Source of the DNA: Flavobacterium beibuense
GTDB taxonomy: Bacteria > Bacteroidota > Bacteroidia > Flavobacteriales > Flavobacteriaceae
DNA: 64,000 nt
NCBI RefSeq assembly: GCF_004151245.1
Contig: NZ_JUIW01000002.1
Span: forward strand, 364,289-428,288
Reading direction: 5' to 3'
Shown: piece after piece, positions 26,295 to 34,146 of the stretch
How the letters are laid out: each line of letters starts with the position of its first letter
Position numbering within the stretch: position 1 is the stretch's first letter
Notes under the pieces: generated by a model
What the model saw: the letters and a program-made list of their open reading frames with translations, nothing else
The model's database searches: none
What the model was told of the DNA's origin: nothing
Made by a program: the position numbers and the translations under genes

Positions 26295-26870
26295 ATGAAA
26301 ACAGCAACAAAAACAACAGCTAAAAAAAATACACCTGCTAAAAATGCAGCAGCAGGAAAAGTAAAATCTAAATCTATTGCCGCAGAAGCATTACACGATC
26401 TTTATATAGATAGCCTTAAAGACATTTACTGGGCCGAAAAAGCACTTTTAAAAGCTTTACCTAAAATGGCTAAAAATGCCACTACAAAAAGCCTTAGCGA
26501 TACAATTGAAAGTCACATGACTGAAACAGAGGGCCAGATTGAAAGGCTGGAAAAGGTTTTTGAACTAGCAGGAAAAAAAGCATCAGGAAAAAAATGTGAA
26601 GCTATGGCAGGATTACTTAAAGAAGGAGAAGACATATTGGAAAGCACCGAACCGGGAGCAGTAAGAGATGCAGGTATTATAGCTGCCGCACAAAAAGTAG
26701 AGCATTATGAGATAGCAACTTACGGTACATTATGTGCTTTTGCAAAAACACTTGGTTATGATGAAGCAGCAAAAATTCTTCATGAATCACTAATGGAAGA
26801 AAAAGCAGCCGACCAAAAGTTAACTGATAATGCTTACAACAAAATAAATTTTGAAGCTACTGAAAACTAA
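26295..26870 (+). CDS. YciE/YciF (DUF892) ferritin-like stress protein with H1-like tail
   Basis: 191 residues. Residues 1-28 are a Lys/Ala/Thr-rich tail (KTATKTTAKKNTPAKNAAAG) like the C-terminal tails of histone-H1-like DNA-binding proteins. The rest is a ferritin-like DUF892 bundle with metal-site-type residues in DIYWAEKALLKALPKM, ESHMTETEGQIERLEKVF, AAQKVEHYEIATYGTL and ESLMEEKAAD. Family members are induced by stress, and some have been proposed to bind iron or store it. A TAACTTTA near-consensus box is upstream. The gene lies 84 bases before ku in the same direction. Confidence 0.85.
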   Translation: MKTATKTTAKKNTPAKNAAAGKVKSKSIAAEALHDLYIDSLKDIYWAEKALLKALPKMAKNATTKSLSDTIESHMTETEGQIERLEKVFELAGKKASGKKCEAMAGLLKEGEDILESTEPGAVRDAGIIAAAQKVEHYEIATYGTLCAFAKTLGYDEAAKILHESLMEEKAADQKLTDNAYNKINFEATEN

Positions 26871-26954
26871 GTAAACAAAAATAACGCGATTTATAAGCTA
26901 TGGCCGGTATATACCGGCTTATGGCTTTTATAGTTAACCTTAAAAAAACTTATT

Positions 26955-27737
26955 ATGAAAGCACTATGGAAAGGAAGCATCAGTTTTGGGTTGGTTAATA
27001 TTCCCGTAAGATTATATAGTGGTACAAGTCCGCACAGGATTGATCTGGATATGATAAGGCAAAAAGACCAATGCCCTATCCAGTATGTGCGTGTTTGTAA
27101 AAAAGACGGTAAGGAAGTGCCTTGGGAGGAAATTGCCAAAGGTTACAGAAAGGAAAACGGTGATTATGTCGTTTTAGATAAGGATGACTTTAAAAAAGCT
27201 TCACCCGAAAAAACACAAACCATAGATATCTTTGAATTTATAAAGGAAGAGGAAATCCCTTCTAAATATCTGGAAAAGCCCTATATAATAGAACCTGCCA
27301 AGGAAGCTAAAAAAGTGTATGCCTTACTGAGGGAAGCACTTAAAAAATCGGAAAAAGTGGGGCTATGCAAGTTTATTATGCGTACTACCGAACACTTGGG
27401 TATATTGAAAGTTGAAGATAATGTTATACTTTTAATACAAATACGATTTAATGATGAGCTAAGAGATCCCGGTGATGCAAAGATACCTTCAAACATAAAA
27501 ATCACTAAGAAAGAGCTGGACATGGCTCTCTCCATTATCGATCAGCTTACAGATAAGTTTGAACCTGAAAAGTATAAAGACACCTATAAAGCAGAGCTTA
27601 TAAAGATGATTAAAAAGAAAGCTACGGCAAAATCCGGAGCTAAAGAGCCAGCCCCAAGAAAACGAAGAAAAACCGCGGCTGCAAAAGATGATTTGCTGGA
27701 ACAGCTTAAGGCAAGCCTGGCAGCTATTAAAAATTAA
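26955..27737 (+). CDS. ku: Bacterial Ku protein (NHEJ)
   Basis: Homodimeric DNA-end-binding protein of bacterial non-homologous end joining. The 260 residues have the typical bacterial Ku opening MKALWKGSISFGLVNIPVRLYS, the KDGKEVPWEEIAKGY block (bridge region) and the KDTYKAELIKMIKKKA end. A basic C-terminal extension (KEPAPRKRRKTAAAK) resembles the DNA-binding tails of many bacterial Ku proteins. ligD begins five bases after the stop, so the two form one operon. Confidence 0.95.
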   Translation: MKALWKGSISFGLVNIPVRLYSGTSPHRIDLDMIRQKDQCPIQYVRVCKKDGKEVPWEEIAKGYRKENGDYVVLDKDDFKKASPEKTQTIDIFEFIKEEEIPSKYLEKPYIIEPAKEAKKVYALLREALKKSEKVGLCKFIMRTTEHLGILKVEDNVILLIQIRFNDELRDPGDAKIPSNIKITKKELDMALSIIDQLTDKFEPEKYKDTYKAELIKMIKKKATAKSGAKEPAPRKRRKTAAAKDDLLEQLKASLAAIKN

Positions 27738-27742
27738 TAGTC

Positions 27743-30289
27743 ATGAAATTATCCGAATACAATAAGAAAAGGGATTTTTCTAAAACCGCCGAGCCAAAAG
27801 GTAAAATAAAAAAAGTCGGAAAGGAGTTGCATTTCGTAGTACAAAAACACGATGCCTCTCACCTGCATTATGATTTCCGGCTCGAAATAGATGGTGTTTT
27901 AGTAAGTTGGGCGGTACCGAAAGGACCTTCGGCAGATACCACTGTAAAGAGACTTGCAATGCACGTGGAAGACCATCCTATGGATTATATTGATTTTGAA
28001 GGGACAATTCCGAAAGGGCAATATGGTGGCGGTACGGTTATGGTTTGGGATACAGGGACTTATTTAGCCGAAGGCAGTGACAATGCAACAGAAAGCGAAA
28101 AAATACTGAAACAGCAATATGCCGAAGGAAATATAAAGGTAGTTCTAAACGGAGACAAACTTAAAGGTTCGTATCATTTAGTGCATATGAAGGGTAAGGA
28201 CAAAGAGTGGCTTTTAATGAAAGGGAAAGATGAATTTGTTACTAAAAAAGATTTTGACCAACACTCCGTTCTGACAGGAAGAACTTTAAACCAGATTGAA
28301 AAAGATAAAGATTCAGATACTTGGGAAAGTTCCCCTAAGAAAAATAAAAAGAGTAACAACGATAATATTCTTTCAGAGTCTGACAAAAGTAATACAGTAT
28401 TTAGTGCTGATGACGTTAGCAATGCAAAAAAACTGAAATCCTTTCCAAAAGACTGGCGACCACAACTTGCTACCCTAACCGATGAAGTTTTTGATAACGC
28501 CGAGTGGATATTTGAGAATAAGTTTGACGGCTACAGGGCACTTATCGAAATAAAAAAAGGGAAAGTAAACCTAGTATCAAGAAACGGTATTTCCTTCAAC
28601 AAAAAATATCCTGAACTGGCTGAAGCTTTTTCAATAATAAAAGAGGATGTAATACTGGACGGTGAAATTGTCGTGGAAGACTCTAAGGGTAAAAGTCATT
28701 TTCAATGGCTGCAATACTATCAGGATGAGCCTGACAGAGGTACTTTAAAATGTTATGTTTTTGACATATTATATTTTAACGCATATGACCTTACCGGCCT
28801 TGAACTTCTAAACCGTAAAAAAATACTAAAAGCCCTGCTTCCTAAATCAGATGTAATAGTATATTCAGAACATACTGTTGGCAAGGGCACAAAGGCATTA
28901 AAGGAAGCCCAAAAGAGAAAGAGTGAAGGACTTATTGCTAAAAAAGCAGATTCCCGTTACCATTTAAGCAAAAGGTCTGCAGACTGGCTTAAAATAAAAG
29001 TAACCAACGAGCAGGAAATGGTTATAGGCGGTTATACCGAACCTCAGGGTTCACGAAAAGGTTTCGGCGCACTTCTTATTGGATTTTATGATAGAGATAA
29101 ACTGATATATGCAGGAAAAGTTGGAACCGGTTTTAATGATGACTTATTAATGGAGCTTCATACCCAACTTGAAAAAATAGAGCGAAAAACATCTCCTTTT
29201 TCAGGAGAGACTGGTGAAAAGAATGTGCATTGGGTAACACCTACCCTTGTGGCACAAATTAAATATTCTGAATGGACTGAAAGTGGGAGCCTGAGGCATC
29301 CCGTATTCATTGCTTTGAGAAATGATAAAGATGCCAAAGACGTAGTACGCGAAACCAACAAAAATATAAATCCGGATAAAAAAACTACCCTAAAGAAGAA
29401 AAAAGATACTGATACTGATAAGGTAGAATTTACCAATACAGATAAAATATTCTGGCCCAAAGAAAAGATAACCAAAGGCGATGTAATTGAGTATTACAAG
29501 GAAATGGCACAATATATACTCCCTTTCATTATAGACAGGCCACAATCGCTAAGAAGAAACCCAAACGGAATAAAAGATCAGGGGTTTTTCCAAAAGGATG
29601 TTTCCGGTGCTGTTCCAAACTGGATTAAAACCCGAAAACTTAAATCTAAATCAACCGGAGAAACTATAGAGTATCTTATCTGCCAGGATAAAGAAACGTT
29701 GCTGTTTATGGCAAACTGGGGTTGTATTGAAATAAACCCCTGGAGCAGCAGATTAGGTAGCCTTAATAATCCCGACTATATTATATTTGATTTGGACCCC
29801 AACGAAGCCTCAATAAAAGACTTGGTAACTACAGCAAAAAAGGTAAATGAAATACTCGATAGTATTGGTATAAAAGGATATTTAAAAACCTCCGGAGGTA
29901 AAGGCCTCCATGTTTTTATCCCTGTATTGCCAAAATATACATACAATCAAACCCGTGATTTCTCACACATCATCAGTCAGCATGTTAATAAGGCCTTGCC
30001 CGATATAACCAGCTTGGAAAGGTCACCATCGAAAAGAAAAGGCAAGATATATCTGGATTATCTTCAAAACGGAAAAGGTAAAACTATGGCCTGTGCCTAC
30101 TCTCTACGTCCTCGTGAAGGAGCAACGGTAAGTACGCCTTTAGACTGGAGCGAACTTACCAATAAACTAGATTTAAAAGCTTACAACATAAATACCATAA
30201 GAGAAAGAATTAAGAAGAAAGGCGATTTGTGGAAAGACTTTTTCGATAATGCCATAGACCTGAAAAGCGTATTAGATAAATTGGGCTAA
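27743..30289 (+). CDS. ligD: ATP-dependent DNA ligase D with phosphoesterase, ligase and polymerase domains
   Basis: 848 residues with three modules in the order PE-LIG-POL. The 3'-phosphoesterase domain (about 1-165) has HDASHLHYDFRLE and the HxxH-type metal residues. The ATP-dependent ligase domain (about 225-540) has the nucleotidyl-accepting Lys260 in ENKFDGYR. The primase-type polymerase domain (about 560-848) has catalytic Asp683 and Asp685 in the motif DLDP. A Ser/Asp/Asn-rich linker (about 190-222) joins PE to LIG. It repairs double-strand breaks with Ku and ends at a terminator. Confidence 0.95.
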   Translation: MKLSEYNKKRDFSKTAEPKGKIKKVGKELHFVVQKHDASHLHYDFRLEIDGVLVSWAVPKGPSADTTVKRLAMHVEDHPMDYIDFEGTIPKGQYGGGTVMVWDTGTYLAEGSDNATESEKILKQQYAEGNIKVVLNGDKLKGSYHLVHMKGKDKEWLLMKGKDEFVTKKDFDQHSVLTGRTLNQIEKDKDSDTWESSPKKNKKSNNDNILSESDKSNTVFSADDVSNAKKLKSFPKDWRPQLATLTDEVFDNAEWIFENKFDGYRALIEIKKGKVNLVSRNGISFNKKYPELAEAFSIIKEDVILDGEIVVEDSKGKSHFQWLQYYQDEPDRGTLKCYVFDILYFNAYDLTGLELLNRKKILKALLPKSDVIVYSEHTVGKGTKALKEAQKRKSEGLIAKKADSRYHLSKRSADWLKIKVTNEQEMVIGGYTEPQGSRKGFGALLIGFYDRDKLIYAGKVGTGFNDDLLMELHTQLEKIERKTSPFSGETGEKNVHWVTPTLVAQIKYSEWTESGSLRHPVFIALRNDKDAKDVVRETNKNINPDKKTTLKKKKDTDTDKVEFTNTDKIFWPKEKITKGDVIEYYKEMAQYILPFIIDRPQSLRRNPNGIKDQGFFQKDVSGAVPNWIKTRKLKSKSTGETIEYLICQDKETLLFMANWGCIEINPWSSRLGSLNNPDYIIFDLDPNEASIKDLVTTAKKVNEILDSIGIKGYLKTSGGKGLHVFIPVLPKYTYNQTRDFSHIISQHVNKALPDITSLERSPSKRKGKIYLDYLQNGKGKTMACAYSLRPREGATVSTPLDWSELTNKLDLKAYNINTIRERIKKKGDLWKDFFDNAIDLKSVLDKLG

Positions 30290-30294
30290 ATAAA

Positions 30295-30319
30295 AAAGCC
30301 TCACATTATGTGAGGCTTT
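30295..30319. terminator. Bidirectional terminator between ligD and sucD
   Basis: Stem AAAGCCTCACA/TGTGAGGCTTT with a TTA loop and flanking A and T runs. It separates convergent genes. Confidence 0.9.
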
Positions 30320-30338
30320 AATTTTATAGGGAAAGAAA

Positions 30339-31211
30339 TTATCCTAAAACTTCTTTTACTTTTTTACCAATTTCTGCAGGAGAGTCAACAACGTGAATTC
30401 CGTTCTCTCTCATGATGCGTTTTTTAGCTTCAGCTGTATCATCAGCACCACCAACAATTGCACCTGCGTGACCCATTGTTCTACCTTTTGGAGCAGTTTC
30501 TCCGGCGATGAAACCAATAACCGGTTTTCTGTTACCGTCTGCCTTGATCCATTTAGCAGCATCAGCCTCAAGCTGACCACCAATCTCACCAATCATGATG
30601 ATAGCTTCAGTTTCTGGATCATTCATTAAAAGCTCAACAGCTTCTTTAGTAGTAGTACCAATGATTGGGTCACCACCAATACCGATAGCTGTAGTGATAC
30701 CTAAACCTTGTTTTACAACCTGGTCTGCAGCTTCATAAGTAAGAGTACCTGATTTAGACACAATACCTACTGTACCTTTTTTGAATACAAAGCCCGGCAT
30801 AATACCAACTTTAGCTTCACCCGGAGTAATTACACCCGGACAGTTAGGCCCTACTAAACGGCAATCTCTATCTTTAATATAATCGTAAGCTCTAATCATA
30901 TCTGCTACAGGAATACCTTCAGTAATAGCGATAATTACTTTGATACCAGCTTCAGCAGCTTCCATAATTGCATCAGCAGCAAATGCCGGCGGAACAAAGA
31001 TTATAGATGTATCAGCACCTGCAACATCAACTGCATCTTTTACAGTATTAAAAACAGGACGGTCTAAGTGAGTAGTACCACCTTTACCAGGCGTTACACC
31101 ACCTACAACGTTAGTGCCATATTCAATCATTTGGGTAGCGTGGAAAGTACCTTCGCTTCCTGTGAATCCCTGTACAATTATTTTGGAATCTTTATTAACC
31201 AGAACACTCAT
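30339..31211 (-). CDS. sucD: Succinyl-CoA synthetase alpha subunit
   Basis: ADP-forming subunit of the TCA-cycle enzyme converting succinyl-CoA to succinate with substrate-level phosphorylation. The 290 residues carry the N-terminal CoA-binding Rossmann domain ([16 protein letters not shown] start), [21 protein letters not shown] and the phosphohistidine motif GHAGAIVGG with His248. The beta subunit gene is not in the window. A TATTTTTG box at 31247-31254 (complement) is a likely promoter. It faces ligD at its 3' end. Confidence 0.95.
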   Translation of the reverse strand: MSVLVNKDSKIIVQGFTGSEGTFHATQMIEYGTNVVGGVTPGKGGTTHLDRPVFNTVKDAVDVAGADTSIIFVPPAFAADAIMEAAEAGIKVIIAITEGIPVADMIRAYDYIKDRDCRLVGPNCPGVITPGEAKVGIMPGFVFKKGTVGIVSKSGTLTYEAADQVVKQGLGITTAIGIGGDPIIGTTTKEAVELLMNDPETEAIIMIGEIGGQLEADAAKWIKADGNRKPVIGFIAGETAPKGRTMGHAGAIVGGADDTAEAKKRIMRENGIHVVDSPAEIGKKVKEVLG

Positions 31212-31246
31212 GATATATTTTTTAAATTATTTTTTAAATCGCATTG

Positions 31247-31254
31247 CAAAAATA
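31247..31254 (-). promoter_or_regulatory. -7 promoter element for sucD
   Basis: Read on the minus strand this is TATTTTTG, an exact TAnnTTTG match, ending 35 bases before the sucD ATG. No -33 TTG at standard spacing. Confidence 0.45.
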
Positions 31255-31392
31255 GCTTTTTACTAATTATATATAAAGCTTTTTTTAATTTTTATAGAGT
31301 TATTTCATCAAAAAAAGCCTACAGCATAATTTTGACTTTTTAAGTTACAAATACCTAAACTTTACCTAACAAAATAACCTTTATAAACTCGG

Positions 31393-31410
31393 GGTTAATT
31401 TAAATTAACC
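31393..31410. repeat. Perfect 18-bp palindrome at the end of the SnoaL-like gene
   Basis: GGTTAATTTAAATTAACC is fully self-complementary and overlaps the stop codon of the minus-strand SnoaL-like gene. There is no T run after it on the minus strand, so it is not a typical terminator. It could be an operator or simply a chance AT palindrome. Confidence 0.5.
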
Positions 31411-31767
31411 TAACTGACTCATTAAGTAGCCTTTATAAAATTGATTGTCTTTTACTTCCCAAATAATCATAAAGTTAGCCAGTACCATTTCCTCATCAGG
31501 ATTTTCAAAAGCATGGACATAATGTGTATATCTTACACACACATTTCCTTCTTCTTCAATAATATGTGAAATAGCAACGCGGGAAGAAACATATGACTTA
31601 CCGAGTTCCTGTGCCAGTGCCAGTAAATCGTTTTTATCAAGTTCAAGGTAGCCTTTAGAACTGTGCCATTGCAGCACAAGGTCATTATGAATAAAACGTT
31701 TCATGGCCTCCACATTTCTGTATGCACCGGAATTATAATACTCTTTAACCAGTTCTTTTGCCTCCAT
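31405..31767 (-). CDS. SnoaL/NTF2-like cytoplasmic protein
   Basis: 120-residue single NTF2-like domain without a signal peptide. Helix-rich opening (AKELVKEYYNSGAYRNVEAMKRFIHNDLVLQWH) and curved strands (VCVRYTHYVHAF, MVLANFMIIWEVKDNQFYKGYLMSQ). Typical of SnoaL-like proteins, some of which are isomerases. The substrate is unknown. Its ATG lies one base after the stop of the LpxD paralogue, so the two are co-transcribed and may act together. Confidence 0.78.
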   Translation of the reverse strand: MEAKELVKEYYNSGAYRNVEAMKRFIHNDLVLQWHSSKGYLELDKNDLLALAQELGKSYVSSRVAISHIIEEEGNVCVRYTHYVHAFENPDEEMVLANFMIIWEVKDNQFYKGYLMSQLG

Positions 31768-31768
31768 C

Positions 31769-32698
31769 TTATTTAAGTTTTTCTATTATCTCAGGTATAC
31801 GTTTAACGTAAGCCATCTGTTTAAGCTTTTCTCTCGACTCTTCTGCCGGAGTACCAAAGTAAACCTTACCGCCTTCCAGCGATTTACTAATTCCAGACTG
31901 TGCAAATAATACTGCTTTACTTCCTATGGTTATTCCGCTGGTTGTACCTACCTGACCCCAAATGGTAACTTCATCCTCAATTACCACACATCCCGCAATA
32001 CCGGTTTGGGCTGCAATAAGGCATTTTTTACCAATAACAGTATCATGGCCAATATGTACCTGATTATCAATTTTCGTGCCTTCGCCAATGGTAGTGTCTC
32101 CGGTAACACCTTTGTCTATAGTACAAAGTGCACCAAGCCCTACATTATCCTTTATAACTACACGGCCTCCTGAAAGTAGCTGATCGAAACCTTCGGGACG
32201 TTTTTTATAATAAAAAGCATCTGCACCTAAAACAGTACCGGCATGTATAATTACATTATCACCTATTACAGTATTATCATAAATAATAACATTAGGATGT
32301 ATTAAACAGTTTTTACCGATTTTTACATTATGCCCAACAAAAGCATTAGGCTGAATTATGGTCCCCTCTCCTATTTGGACAGTTTCAGATACTGTAGCAT
32401 TAGCAGCCTTAAACGGCATAAAATGCTTAGTAAGTTTATTAAAATCCCTAAACGGGTCATCCGAAACCAAAAGCGCTTTGTCCTCAGGACATTCAACCTC
32501 TTTGTTGATAAGTACGATAGTCGCTGCCGACTGTAAAGCCTTATCATAATATTTAGGATGGTCTACAAAAACTATATCTCCCGGCTCTACAACATGAATC
32601 TCATTCATGCCGTGAACAGGAAAGTTTTCATCGCCCACAAACTCACAGCCAATAATTGCTGCAATTTCTTTAATAGGATATATTTTAGGGAACTTCAT
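31769..32698 (-). CDS. LpxD-like acyltransferase paralogue
   Basis: 309-residue left-handed parallel beta-helix protein of the LpxD family. The N-terminal uridine-binding-like domain (GCEFVGDENFPVHGMNEI) is followed by hexapeptide repeats. The catalytic-type His218 is present in DNQVHIGHDT. The position of LpxD's second conserved His is a Gly in GQVGTTSG, and the IGSDGF loop reads LGADAFYY. It is therefore diverged from the true LpxD at 35546. It may N-acylate a different glucosamine substrate or use another acyl chain. It lies after efp, beyond a terminator, and is coupled to the SnoaL-like gene. Confidence 0.78.
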   Translation of the reverse strand: MKFPKIYPIKEIAAIIGCEFVGDENFPVHGMNEIHVVEPGDIVFVDHPKYYDKALQSAATIVLINKEVECPEDKALLVSDDPFRDFNKLTKHFMPFKAANATVSETVQIGEGTIIQPNAFVGHNVKIGKNCLIHPNVIIYDNTVIGDNVIIHAGTVLGADAFYYKKRPEGFDQLLSGGRVVIKDNVGLGALCTIDKGVTGDTTIGEGTKIDNQVHIGHDTVIGKKCLIAAQTGIAGCVVIEDEVTIWGQVGTTSGITIGSKAVLFAQSGISKSLEGGKVYFGTPAEESREKLKQMAYVKRIPEIIEKLK

Positions 32699-32713
32699 AA
32701 AATTAGTTAAGAT

Positions 32714-32749
32714 AAAAAAGCCAATTTGAAATTGCTCTCAAATTGGCTC
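32714..32749 (-). terminator. Terminator or attenuator between efp and the LpxD paralogue
   Basis: On the minus strand, an 11-bp stem (AGCCAATTTGA and its complement, 32720-32730 and 32739-32749) is followed by a run of T (32714-32719). It lies just after the efp stop codon and would separate efp from the downstream lpxD-like gene. Confidence 0.85.
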
Positions 32750-32761
32750 GTGTCGAATAAA

Positions 32762-33328
32762 TTATTCTTTAACACGCTCTATATAAGAGCCTGTTGCTGT
32801 ATCAATTTTAATTTTGTCACCTTCGTTGATGAATAAAGGAACGTTTACAGATGCCCCGGTTTCAACTGTTGCCGGTTTTGTAGCATTTGTTGCAGTGTTA
32901 CCTTTAACTCCAGGCTCAGCATAAGTTACTTCAAGAACAACTGAAGCAGGCATATCTACTGAAAGTGGAGCATCAGTCTCTGTATTAATGATAACCATTA
33001 CCATTTCACCTTCTTTCAGTAAGTCCGGTGCATCAAGAATTTCTCTGTTAAGAGATATTTGCTCATACGTTTCAGCATGCATAAAGTGGAACTGATCTCC
33101 TTCTGGATACAGGTACTGGAACTTGTGAGTTTCTACCCTTACATCCTCAATTTTGTGACCTGCAGAGAAAGTATTATCTAATACTTTACCTGTAGTTAAA
33201 CTTTTAAGTTTTGTTCTTACGAAAGCTGGGCCTTTACCCGGTTTTACGTGAAGGAACTCAATAATCTTATAGATATCGTTGTTATACTTAATGCATAATC
33301 CGTTTCTAATATCTGAAGTACTTGCCAT
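32762..33328 (-). CDS. efp: Translation elongation factor P
   Basis: 188 residues. EF-P relieves ribosomes stalled at polyproline stretches. KOW-like N-terminal domain, then OB domains. The tip-loop Lys32 in HVKPGKGPAFV is the residue modified in other bacteria (the modification system here is not visible). C-terminal SVDMPASVVLEVTYAEPGVKGNT block. It sits between lpxA and a terminator in the lipid A cluster. Confidence 0.95.
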   Translation of the reverse strand: MASTSDIRNGLCIKYNNDIYKIIEFLHVKPGKGPAFVRTKLKSLTTGKVLDNTFSAGHKIEDVRVETHKFQYLYPEGDQFHFMHAETYEQISLNREILDAPDLLKEGEMVMVIINTETDAPLSVDMPASVVLEVTYAEPGVKGNTATNATKPATVETGASVNVPLFINEGDKIKIDTATGSYIERVKE

Positions 33329-33350
33329 TTGTATTTAGTTTGTATGTATA

Positions 33351-34136
33351 TTAATAAATTCCTGTATATCCTTTCATGATACCCCTTGAAGAGTTTCTGA
33401 TGAAAAGAATAATCTCATCACGCTCAGGTGTAGCTTCCATTTCTGCTTCGATAAGGCTAAGTGCCTGAGTAGTGTTATAGTTCTTTTGATACAATATCCT
33501 GTATATATCCTGTATCTCTCTTATCTTCTCCGGAGTAAATCCTCTTCTTCTTAAACCGATAGAGTTGATACCTACATAAGAAAGCGGCTCTTTTGCTGCT
33601 TTTGTAAAAGGAGGAACATCTTTACGCACAAGCGAACCACCTGAAATCATTGCATGGTCACCAATACTTATAAACTGGTGTATTGCTGCAAGTCCGCCGA
33701 TAATTGCAAAGTCGCCAACTGTAACGTGACCTGCAAGCGCAACTCCGTTTACAATGATGGCATTATCTCCAATATGGCAGTCGTGTGCAATATGTGCCGT
33801 TGCCATAATAAGGCAATTTTTACCAATTTTTGTCTGGCCTGATGCAATAGTACCCCTGTTAATGGTTACACACTCACGAACAGTTGAGTTATCTCCTATA
33901 ATAGCAAGTGAGTCTTCGCCTCCAAATTTTAAATCCTGCGGAACGGCAGAAATTACTGCTCCGGGAAATATATTACAGTTTTTACCTATTCTGGCCCCTT
34001 CCATAATAGTTACGTTAGAGCCTATCCAGGTACCTTCACCTATCTCCACATTATTATGGATAGTTGTAAAAGGCTCAATCACTACATTTTTAGCGATTTT
34101 TGCTCCCGGATGTACATATGCTAATGGTTGATTCAT
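33351..34136 (-). CDS. lpxA: UDP-N-acetylglucosamine O-acyltransferase
   Basis: First enzyme of lipid A synthesis: it transfers a 3-hydroxyacyl chain from ACP to UDP-GlcNAc. The 261 residues form a left-handed beta-helix of hexapeptide repeats with the catalytic HIAHDCHIG motif, and the family end FIRNSSRGIMKGY. The frame is open 26 codons further upstream into the lpxC-fabZ tail, but the family start MNQPLAYVHPGAKIA gives ATG at 34136, ten bases after the lpxC-fabZ stop. Confidence 0.93.
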   Translation of the reverse strand: MNQPLAYVHPGAKIAKNVVIEPFTTIHNNVEIGEGTWIGSNVTIMEGARIGKNCNIFPGAVISAVPQDLKFGGEDSLAIIGDNSTVRECVTINRGTIASGQTKIGKNCLIMATAHIAHDCHIGDNAIIVNGVALAGHVTVGDFAIIGGLAAIHQFISIGDHAMISGGSLVRKDVPPFTKAAKEPLSYVGINSIGLRRRGFTPEKIREIQDIYRILYQKNYNTTQALSLIEAEMEATPERDEIILFIRNSSRGIMKGYTGIY

Positions 34137-34146
34137 AAAGTCTGTT

